Shown here: positions 55,171-64,000 of the stretch, in pieces
How positions within the stretch are numbered: the stretch's first letter is position 1
Layout of the letters: the number at the start of each line of letters is the position of its first letter
Assembly: GCA_029215795.1 (NCBI GenBank)
Contig: JARDYH010000001.1
Span: forward strand, 185,697,654-185,761,653
Reading direction: 5' to 3'
Source: Anniella stebbinsi
Lineage: Eukaryota > Chordata > Lepidosauria > Squamata > Anniellidae
DNA: 64,000 nucleotides
The notes under the pieces: model-generated
What the model was told of the DNA's origin: nothing
Database searches by the model: none
The model's input: only the letters and a program-made list of their open reading frames with translations
Translations under genes and position numbers: made by a program

Positions 55171-57980
55171 TCGCAGTGTATGTAAGGTTAGGGTTCCCCA
55201 CCCCCCTGTACATCACTTTACATTTGTGAATGAGTCAAATGGTCAGCAGAGGTTGTGTCTGAAACTATGAAATATACATATAACCAGGATTTGCTCTCAG
55301 GGGGTTAAATCCAACATTGCACTAGCATAGGTCTGCTACCATGACAGGACTTTCTTCTTGTGTCTTCCCCCCTGTAGCTCTCTGTGCTGCCCAGTAATCT
55401 GCTCCAGAGGGTTTCTCAGACCCCCTAGAGCAGTTTAAGGGCATGTGGGTGTGAGAGGGAACCATCAGTGGAATTACTCCATTGGATACAACTCTGGATA
55501 ACAATCAGATCATGAGGACACAGAGATATAACAACCTTTGAAAACCTGTGAAAATCAGTATTCTGGACTAGATGAATCTTTGGGCTGCTCCAGCAGAGTT
55601 TCTCCTATGTTCCAACATGTTTGCTTGCCACCAATCCTGCCCTTTCTTGAAGGAGAGAGTTGTGCATCTCTGTGGTTCCCCTCTGAATCTCAGGGCAATT
55701 ACTCAGACAGGTCGTCCTTCCTCTGCTGACTTACCCGTCACCCTGTCACCCTGAGCCTGAGAGACACGTGGAAAGCAGGAGGGCACCTTGCTGTTTTTTA
55801 ATCATACCTGAATCTCAGTGTGATGTCACTGAAAAAAGGCTTGCCAGTAGTGAACATATCTGTGCAGCACTATTCCTCATTTCACTATACTCAGAATTTG
55901 CAGAGTCCAACCAGAGACCAATCTGTCATAGAACATGTTGCTGGTGCCAGGGAAGTGATCAAGTAATAATGAATAATGAGGTAAGGAGATGTGCTCCTGA
56001 GAATGTTCAGACTGCCTTTCAGTCAGCTACAGAATTGCAAGAGATCAAAACTTCCTGCAAAGTAGAATAATTTCTCTCACCAGTATAAAACCTCAGCTAA
56101 AACCTACACACACGTCTGAGATTAATAAGTGGACCTGCTATCCCTTTTTACCTTTGCTGAACCACTTGGAGGAAGTGAGCCTTCCCCAGTGCTCGAATTA
56201 TGGGAGGAAGGACCTTAACGAAATTTTCCAGTCCTACCTACTGATTCCCTCCAATTTTAATAATAAAAAATATGCCCCCTATAGCCTTAAGACAGTGGCT
56301 AAGGAAGCCATCACAAATGAAAAGGGGTTAGGTCTCCTTTGCCTCCCTTCCCCATAATTTGAGTATTATGCTTCCTAGACACACATTGCAAACTTCTGCA
56401 GTTACTGAAGGAGGAAGCAGATTGCTACAGATTGTGGTGAGATGTTGCTAGGTCACTGTGAGGGTGGGCCACATCCTGACTCTGAAGCAACCTATTGGGG
56501 AATTAAGTAAATATGACTCATACATCAGCAACGCTGAAGGAGGAGGCAAACTCTGGTGGTCAAAGAAAGAAAGATTTATTATGCTCTATGCGTTTCGGAG
56601 AGGATGTCTCCTTCAGGAGCTATTAAACAAACACCATAAAAGTAGTATCATACAACACCCTCATTCTTTTAAAAAAGTTTTAAGGGCTTTTCTACATAAG
56701 AATTCTACATTTTCTTAAAAACTTTTAAAGTACATTCCCACTTCTAATATGACATACATTGTTCCCATGTTTCTACTCCTAGCCAATTTTAGACAGTAGT
56801 GAAAACAATGCCTTTTTATATTCACATATGACTTTCAACAAATATACTCCTTACATAAACCATTATTATCCTCCCAATCCCCACAAACATAAACATAAGC
56901 CAACCTGTTTTTGGCTCTTTTGAAATTCCTTGACTACAAGAAAAATAATATTTTATTCTTTTTTAGGTGCTTGTATACACTGTTCTTTGAGCATTTATAA
57001 CTCATACCAGATGCAAACCTTTGATGCATCTTATATACCACAGGTGGTTCTTAACTAGACTCCACCCCATTTAAGCTCAGGCACTGATCCTGCTATTTCT
57101 TTCAATCAGCATTTCATTCATGTGTTGTCTATAGAATACTACTGTTATGGTTAGTTTAATTGTTTGTTTTATAGCTCCTGAAGAAAGAGACATCCTCTAC
57201 AGCACCTTTCCCTCCACATCTGCGCCTCATACATGAGCAGACATTTCCTGAAATCATTTTAATGTTATTGTGAACAATTTGATACTATGAATATTTACAT
57301 GAACATTTGCTCTACATATACATCTAAAAGGAGATGAAATAACAATGTAGGACAATTATAAATTCAAATTCTATTTGATAGCTGGACAACAGCACATTCT
57401 AATTTTCTAGGCAAAAATCTCACACAACTGAGAATCCCAAACAGTAAGTTAAATGGTGTATCTGCACTTTCACTGGAAAAACTTCTTCTTTGGGTTCTAC
57501 TTTTGCAATGTCTTTCCTTTTGTTCTCTAAGGACACAATCCCATTGACATTCCTGTCAGCGTCCGAACTCAGCTGGCAGGGATCATATACAGAATGGGAG
57601 GAGCATGGAGACAAACTTCACCTCCATGCTCAACCCACTCTGCATTTTAGCTAGACAGGCATTTTCGCCTGTCAAGCTGAAGCATCAGGGATGGGGAGGG
57701 ACAGAGGCTGGGAGTAGCTCATATCCCCATTTCCCCAGTTTCCTCCTATCCCTGATCACCAGCAAGCCCATCCCTTTCTGTCCTCTCTGAGGTTGCAAAG
57801 GCGACCTTGCAGAAGCAGCAAGCATGGGAGAGGGAGTGGGGAGCTTGGACTCCTGGGACCTCAGATCCAGGGATCCAAAGTATCCTATGACTCTCCATAG
57901 GATTGCTCTCTTCATGGGACCTGCATCAGTGGCACTACTACCACCATACATACATTTATACAATATCAAATGAAGATGTG
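55171..57980. other. intergenic stretch, mostly unassigned
   Basis: Two inverted matches stand out: CTCCTGAAGAAAGAGACATC at about 57175 and its near inverse at about 56600-56625 (next to TGCGTTTCGGAGAGG). A GAAACGC element like this is often seen in the 3' parts of Penelope-like elements. I see no gene. Confidence 0.35.
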
Positions 57981-57988
57981 GTTCCTTG

Positions 57989-58637
57989 TAGGGGTGTGCA
58001 CGGACACCCCCCCCCCGATCTAGATCTGGATCGATCCGGACGCCATTTTAGGTGATTTTTGAAGCCATAGGTTTGCATGGGAGGGGGAAAGGGCTATAAC
58101 TTTTTTATTTTAAAAGCTATCAAGTTGACACTTTGGGACATTGCAGATGGGGTGTAGGTATGTGTGTAAAATTTCAGAAACATTGGTGCATGCGTTTACT
58201 CGCAAGTACCTTTTGAAAAAAGACCAGGAAGTGCTTATAACTTTTTTATTTTAAAAGCTATAAAGTTCAAACTTTGGGACATTGCAGATGGAGTGGAGGT
58301 ACACAGAAACATTGGTGCATGCGTATAGTGGCTATGATTTTTTAAAAAACGGAAATGATCATTTTCAAAAATTCATAGCCACGACATGCGTGCACCAATG
58401 TTTCTGAAATTTCCCACGTATGTGTACCTCCACTCCATGTGCAATGTCCCAAAGTTTGAACTTTATAGCTTTTAAAATAAAAGTTATAAGCCTAGGGGTG
58501 TGCACAGACCCCCGATATGGATATGGATCTGTCAGATCCAGATCAGCCTGATCTGGATCTGATCTGGTCTGGAACCGGATCATCCAGATCAGGCCGATTC
58601 GACCTGGATCTCTGATCTGGATCTGTGCACATCCCTA
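57989..58637. mobile_element. hAT-type MITE (family F) with 8-bp target duplication, composite
   Basis: Starts TAGGGGTGTGCACGGAC, ends GTGCACATCCCTA, flanked by GTTCCTTG on both sides (57981-57988 and 58638-58645). A second start-like end, TAGGGGTGTGCACAGACCC, lies inside at about 58494. A unit around CACTTTGGGACATTGCAGAT occurs direct at about 58130 and 58270 and a similar one inverted at about 58450, giving a large internal foldback. Confidence 0.85.
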
Positions 58638-58645
58638 GTTCCTTG

Positions 58646-59250
58646 TATTGCATATTTGAACTAAATGTGGGTGCTGGTACTGAAAATGTTGAATACTTCT
58701 ACTATCTAAAATTATTTCTAAGCTACCCTTAAGGGTGGAATCTTCTGAAACAGCCTATGATGATAACTATTTTCACCACTATTTTCTGTCTTGGGTACTT
58801 TACACGTACATCCAAACATATTGTTTTGATCTTTATAATATACTCAAAATATATCAATACTAAGAGAAATGGTCAAAAATTAGATGTAGCAATAAGAAAG
58901 ACATGATCTTGGGTATATATGCTGTAAAATGCTGTTTAATAACAGAAACAGCCAACAGAAGATAAACACTGAGGAACTGAGATTAGCGCTGTGATTGTAT
59001 TATTGATCAGGCTAGATTTTGAAATAATAATAAAAAATGAAGTAATTTTGATCTTTCAAATTCCATAAGCTGTAATGATTTGGGCTGCAATCCTAAAGAC
59101 ACTTATTGGAGCAGACTCCACTGAACATATGCAGCCTTATCTGAGTAAACATCCATAGGATTTCCTGCATTGTGAACCTCAGAGAAAGGTAGGATAGAAT
59201 GGCAGCTATCCACGAGGCAGGTTTTAAAAGCACGAATTATGACCAGTTTA
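58646..59250. other. A/T-rich intergenic stretch
   Basis: Nothing recognised between the hAT MITE and the rise into the CpG island. Confidence 0.5.
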
Positions 59251-59419
59251 ACCTCACCTGCTTCTCACTTCTGAGGCGAGCAGCGCCCAGACCTGGCTTG
59301 CATTTTCCTGGAGGTGTGCGTGTGTGCGAGCGAGCGAGAGAGACAGAGAGGAAGTGTGAAAACATTGTGTCTGCAGACTCAAAAGACAGGAACAGGAAGT
59401 CATTATAGTTAGCTTGAAA

Positions 59420-60460
59420 GTAGCCAAACGACTCCGTCGCCCCCCCCCCATTGTTTCCTGAGAAAGGGCCCTTTCAGAAAGAACCCATCCAGCTTCCTCG
59501 CCTTCAAACCACGTTTGTCTCACTCCAGAAGTGTCGCCTCGTGTATTCTGCGCTTTCAGGGCGTCTCTGCGTGGACATAGGGGCTGGGGGTTGCTGCTGC
59601 TGCTGCTGCTTTGCCCTCAGGGGCTGCGCTGCTGGTGAGGACAATGTTCCTCCGGCCTTCAGCAAACGTAGACATGGAAGGACCGAAGTTCCTGCCCGGA
59701 TCCAGGCCGCTGCTGGAGGGGAGGGGAGGGGGACGCAGGGCTGGCGTCGCCGCTCAAGGGCTGCGCTTCAACCGCCTCCGGGTGGCATTATGCATCAGCC
59801 CCCCTCCCCCGCGAGCCCCCATTGCCCCGCGTCACGCCCCGCCTGCTCAGCTCTTCCCCGCCCCCCCCGGCTCTCCGCCGCCTCGGGAGCGCTGGTGCCG
59901 CGGGATCACGAGCCCCAGGCACGCGCGCGCGTAGAGCGGCCGAGGAGGCGCCTGGGCGCTCGTAGGCGGCTGGCAGCAGGAACACACGCAGCGGCTGCCC
60001 AGGACCTGCCCCACGGCACGGCGCGCGTGTTTCCCCGGGGAGGCCTTCCGTGTGGCGCAGGCGCCCTTCCCCTTCCCCCCCCCCGCCGCCCATGGGGCTC
60101 TAGGCGGAGCGGTCAGCCGCGTGTGGCTGCGATGGTGGGCAAAGCGGCGAAGCGACCGCGGTTGCATCGGGCAGCGCCGAAATCAGCAAAGCCGCGACAG
60201 GGTTGGGACGAGGAAGAGCCTCCCGCCGACGCCTCCACCCGCACCGCTTCCACCGGCCAGGTAGTGGGGGGAGGGCGGCGGGGGAGAGCAGGACCTGCGT
60301 GCGGGAGGCGTCGGCGTCCGGGTGTTTGCACGTGTCCAGGTGGTGACCTGGCGGCGGCGGGGGGGGCGTTCTTCCTTGGCTTTCCCTTCCTGCGCACTGA
60401 GCGGGATTTTAGATTGGCTTTAGCGCTCGAGGGTCAGGGCTGCGAGGCCGCAGTATTTGC
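59420..60460 (+). promoter_or_regulatory. CpG island, promoter of the SLX9-like gene
   Basis: A sharp rise in GC and CpG against A/T-rich flanks, with GGGCGG/CCGCCC-type boxes, a (TGC)6 tract at 59592-59610 and no TATA box near the start codon. It surrounds the first coding exon at 60132. It could also serve a divergent minus-strand transcript. Confidence 0.75.
60132..60260 (+). CDS. SLX9: first coding exon, SLX9/FAM207A-like
   Basis: ATG at 60132 (GCGATGG, good context) starts 43 codons in phase 0 ending at CAG followed by GTAGTG: MVGKAAKRPRLHRAAPKSAK, then PRQGWDEEEPPADAST. A basic start with GK and R.RLHRAA, then a low-complexity acidic and proline stretch, fits the N-terminus of SLX9 (FAM207A), a ribosome-biogenesis factor whose yeast relative acts in 40S maturation in the nucleolus. 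In human this gene lies head-to-head with ITGB2, as here. The next exon was not found before 64000. The assignment rests on short similarity plus synteny. Confidence 0.6.
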
Positions 60461-61184
60461 AACCCCCAAAGATAGGACGTGTTGTATCTTCTTTGCAAGA
60501 TGCCCGCCCAGGTCTTCCCCTGAAGCCTTCACGGAACACGCGTCTCAGTGACATCCCAAGACGGCATTTTCTGTCGCTGACGTGCCTTTGAACGACGGAA
60601 GTTTCGCCCTGTATTGCATTGAAACCATTGGCGCCTGTATGTATTTATTTAGGTGCAATTACTAAACACATTCAATGGGAGTGGATCTTCCTTCTAAGAA
60701 AACATGCACAGGTTTGAGTTCTCAGATGCTCATTCTCCACTCCCAAGAGCCTCAGGGTGGCTCAGTGTTGGAAAATAAAACCTCAATAAGGAAAACAGCA
60801 GCAGCAGCAGCACTATTTCAAGTGCCAAATAAAATCTTTTTTAAAAAAATTGTTATAACTTTAAACAACAACAACAACAATAATAATAAAAAACCCACCG
60901 GTGTAACTACATACTTTCAAGGCCTTACTTTCAAATATTACAACATTCTAAAAAAAAGGAGTAAATTGCACATAAACTTCAGTGTCATATAAACAGTATT
61001 TAATATTACATTTATATCTCAATGCCACCTCTTCCCCCACCCAAATGCAGAGCTACTCTAGTTCCTTTCCTGCACCTTGGCTCCCCTTTCAAATCAGCAC
61101 CAGTTCTCAGCTCACTGCCAAACTCTCTCATTAAGGAGCATGTCTTCTAATTCTTATTTCCCATTTCCTGCTGTGTGTAGTGTA
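60461..61184 (+). other. intron 1 of the SLX9-like gene, first part
   Basis: GC falls quickly. A CAA/TAA tandem tract lies at about 60866-60890. Nothing else recognised. Confidence 0.45.
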
Positions 61185-61917
61185 GGGCCTTTATCACACC
61201 TACCTGGTTTGCTTCTGCGGGGTCCCCCTCTGTTTCCTATGCAAGTGTAGCCTTTTGAATCACTCGTGGTCGGTTTTGCTCTGAACTTGCCTGAAACGGA
61301 TTTTGTCCGTTCAGGGTTAAATCGAAACAGAGGCAGCATTCGGACGACATTTTAGGCAACGGAGGAGTTAATAACACACTCACCATGCGCGTTCTCTCCC
61401 CGGTGCTCTCCACATGACATGTTGCCCCTCCCCCCCCTCGCGCTGCTGAAAGTCCCGGCATCCTTCTGGGCTGCTGTGTCTCCTCCTTCCCACCTCCCTC
61501 AGTCCTCCGGCCCTATCCCAGTATGCAGTGTATTGGAGCAGCCCGGGGGGGGGGGGGCGGCTGCTCCGGCCGGCGAACTCTATGACCAAATGGAGAAGGG
61601 GGGGGTTCCGCCACACGACACTTTAAACAACAGAGTTCGAGATAAACAACGTGTAAGCCCGTTGTTTTTCTCCGTTGTTTAATTGCCCAAAATAGCATAC
61701 CGTCAGTTGTGTGTTGCCCTCCACATGACACAACAAGCAACACAACTGACAGTTGCCTCTTCCCCCCTCCGTTGATTATCATGTCGTTCAAAACAGGCCA
61801 GCAACTAAAAATGGAGCACTCAGGGAACGAGGGGGACAACGTCATGCGAGTCCCTAGCTGAAGATCTGGATCAAAGTTGCAGTGAGTGTGCTTAAAACTG
61901 CACATGTGATAATGGCC
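61185..61917. mobile_element. MITE (family E) containing a nested element
   Basis: Starts GGGCCTTTATCACACC and ends in the inverse GTGATAATGGCC. It is flanked by TA on both sides (61183-61184, 61918-61919). The inner GGATCAAAGTTGCAGTGAG matches the copy at 38703-38922. It is interrupted by 61332-61799. Confidence 0.55.
61332..61799. mobile_element. Harbinger-like element related to family B, nested
   Basis: Starts GGCAGCATTCGGACGACAT and ends GATTATCATGTCGTTC...GGCC inverted, similar to the family B ends at 41219 and 42353. Inner TTGTTTAAT and CAACTGAC words also recur. A C/G-rich middle with a G run at about 61544-61557. Target duplication not exact. Confidence 0.5.
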
Positions 61918-63479
61918 TAAGTGGATGAAGTGTTAGGCTTGGATTCTAGAGAGTTGGGTTCAAATCACTGGTCAGTCTCACTGGATGACCTTAGGCCAAT
62001 GACTCTCTGAGCCTAATTTACCTAATTTACCTTAACTAGGTAGTTGTGTCAATAAAATGAGAACTCCCTTGTATATTCCTTTGAGCTCATTGAAGCAAGG
62101 GCAAGGTGTGATAAATAGCACAAACTTATCTCAAAAACAGTTATAAGTGAAACAAACTCGTCTGAAAAAAGCTATTAAGTGAATAATGATATCCTGTCAG
62201 TGGATATAATTGCCTGTCCTGACATGCTTTAATAGTCATGGCATATTTATTGCTATGTGCCTTTCCCAGCCTGCTGTGTTCAGTGAATCTCTCTCTCCCC
62301 CCCACCCCACGGTTGTATTTTGTGTTTACTTCCAAACAATTCTTTAGGGCCCAAGCTAGATGGGGAAACTCCTTTCATATATTTATGAGTCATATGCTTT
62401 GTCATTTCTCTCTCCCCCTCCCCACCCCTGGTTGTATTTTGTGTTTACTTCCAGTTAATTTGTATTAGTCTGCAAACCAATGCATATTTTAGTTAGTGCT
62501 CTTCAAGTTCTCAGTTGAAATAAATGCCAAAGCAGAATTGGTTTAATAGTAAATTGCAACTTTAATAGTCTCTGATATAGCAAAAGGGTGCCCTGTATTT
62601 TCAAAAGAACAACATGGTTGTATTAGAATACTTTACAGATCTTCAAAATGTCTCATGATTCTACCATAAATTATAACTGTGGAGGGAGTCACAGAAAACA
62701 AAGGTGCTTCCCACTCTTGAGTAAGAAGTTCCAAAGATAGCATTACAGTGTTTCATTTTCTTTTGATAAAAGAGCCCTGGGTTGACATTTGTTGTAATCA
62801 ATGTTTTATTTACAAATATATCAGCAGAGCACCTTCACTTCTATAAGCAGGTAGCACAGTTGCTTATCCTGCATCAGACCCCCAAATAGAGCAACTGCAT
62901 CCCATGGATGCTTTAGCCAAGTTGCGGGTCTCTCTCCATTTCTTCCCTACAGAACATGTGAGAACTGTTGGCAGAAGTCTTAATTTGTGTGTTCTTAAAG
63001 AACAATACTAGAGACAAATCTTTAGTAGTAGAGAACAAAAATATGAGTTTGTTTATTCTTAGAACAAAAATGAAACATTAATAAATAGAATTGGAGAGGA
63101 GAGATAAGCTAATGTTATCAAGACTTCTTGAAGACTTCTTACTGTTTTTAGAAAACAACTGTCACAGAGAGAGCAGTTAGAACCAGGAAGCAAGCCTGGA
63201 ATTACATTATGGGACACACCTAGAATCTTCAGTTAAAGAGATACTAACTAGTTAAAGTAAAGAACATAGTACAAACACGTCTCTAACTGATTAACTATCT
63301 GATTCGCTGCTGTACTCCTCTCTTATGACAGGCTGAGTTTCTTGCACACTTGATGTTGATCACAACTAACAAGAACATGATTGCGACAAAGAGGCTTAAG
63401 CACCACAGTGAAAAATGCACACACCAGAGACATCTGGGGAGGGACACTGTGTATATGCAAATACTAGAAGCCTCCAAGC
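61918..63479. other. A/T-rich stretch, unassigned
   Basis: A near repeat of about 60 bp, CCACCCCACGGTTGTATTTTG at about 62302 and CCCACCCCTGGTTGTATTTTG at about 62420, suggests a local duplication. No gene seen. Confidence 0.4.
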
Positions 63480-64000
63480 CAAAATGGGAGAATTGGAGTG
63501 CTTGGTTTTAAAGGAGAACCTGGACATAGTGGGAATTACAGAAACCTGGTGGAATGGAGAGAACCAGTGGGAATACGGTCATTTCTGGATATAAACTCTA
63601 CAGGAAAGGTGTACTGGGGGCAGTGTTGCTCTGTACGTCAAAGAGGGCATATTGTTGAATAGATTAGAACACCTAAATGGGTCAGAGTCTTCCACAGAAG
63701 CATTGTGGATGACAAAACAGGGCCCAAAACTAATATAATGCTAGGAACATGGTATTGTCCCTTAGACCAAAATGGTCAGGGTGACCGTGAGATGGAAAAC
63801 GAAATCAGGGAGGCCTCTAAACAAGGAAGTGTTATAATAATGAGTGATTTCAGTTACCCCCAAATTTACTGGATAAATCTATATTTCAGTCATGACAAGG
63901 AGGTTAAATTTATGATGCCCTACACAACTCTGCCCTAGAACAGTTGGTCATGGAACCAACCAGGTGAGAGGTGAACCTGGATTTAATTCTAAGTGGCGTC
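63480..64000 (+). mobile_element. CR1 LINE, endonuclease region, runs off the window
   Basis: Reads VLKENLDIVGITETWWNGEN (endonuclease motif with catalytic E), GSVALYVKEGIL, a YCPLDQ stretch in place of the usual YRPP, and SVIIMSDFSYPQIYW in place of the usual GDFN. Several stops, so inactive. It continues past 64000. Confidence 0.75.

Noticed and set aside
59451..60551. Open frame of 366 codons across the CpG island
   Set aside because: Stop codons are rare in GC-rich DNA. Only the part from the ATG at 60132 to the donor at 60260 has support. The rest is low complexity (poly-Cys from the TGC repeat, Pro/Arg-rich).

Overview
This is vertebrate nuclear DNA, most likely from a squamate reptile (a lizard or snake). 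Genes are split by GT-AG introns, and the non-coding DNA mixes CR1, L2 and L1 LINEs, a Penelope-like element, hAT and Harbinger-like MITEs and many microsatellites. The species call is inference from this repeat mix and from the divergence of the integrin from the human protein as I remember it.

The centre of the window (9417-38226, minus strand) holds a complete coding sequence for integrin beta-2 (ITGB2, CD18). I assembled it exon by exon: 15 coding exons, all with AG/GT borders and consistent phases, total 2316 bp, 771 residues. The 5' non-coding exon and promoter were not found. The 3' UTR runs below 9417, with candidate poly(A) signals near 8212-8238.

At the right, a CpG island (about 59420-60460) carries a plus-strand first coding exon (60132-60260) that resembles SLX9/FAM207A. 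That gene is the head-to-head neighbour of ITGB2 in mammals, so the synteny supports both calls. At the left edge (to about 610) lies the last exon of an unrecognised plus-strand gene ending in one predicted membrane helix. It is convergent with ITGB2.

The rest is mobile DNA. 600-8200: a Penelope-like element with a GIY-YIG domain broken by a MITE, and a hAT MITE with perfect 8-bp target duplications. ITGB2 introns: L1 copies (12075-13989, 27740-28562), an L2 with recognisable reverse transcriptase (31722-33225), CR1 fragments, and a MITE with a GC-rich insert (36894-37665). 38400-59000: CR1, L2 and MITE copies, a broken gene of a mobile-element-like family with a possible FEN/XPG-type nuclease pattern (40640-41815), a Harbinger transposase scrap (43470-43605) and two similar segments carrying short reading frames (44843-47020). 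61185-64000: nested MITEs and a CR1 endonuclease region running off the end.

The most interesting points are two ITGB2 acceptors next to microsatellites, the nuclease-like remnant split by a young MITE, a CpG-rich MITE insert in ITGB2 intron 2, and matching MITE and transposase relics of the Harbinger type.
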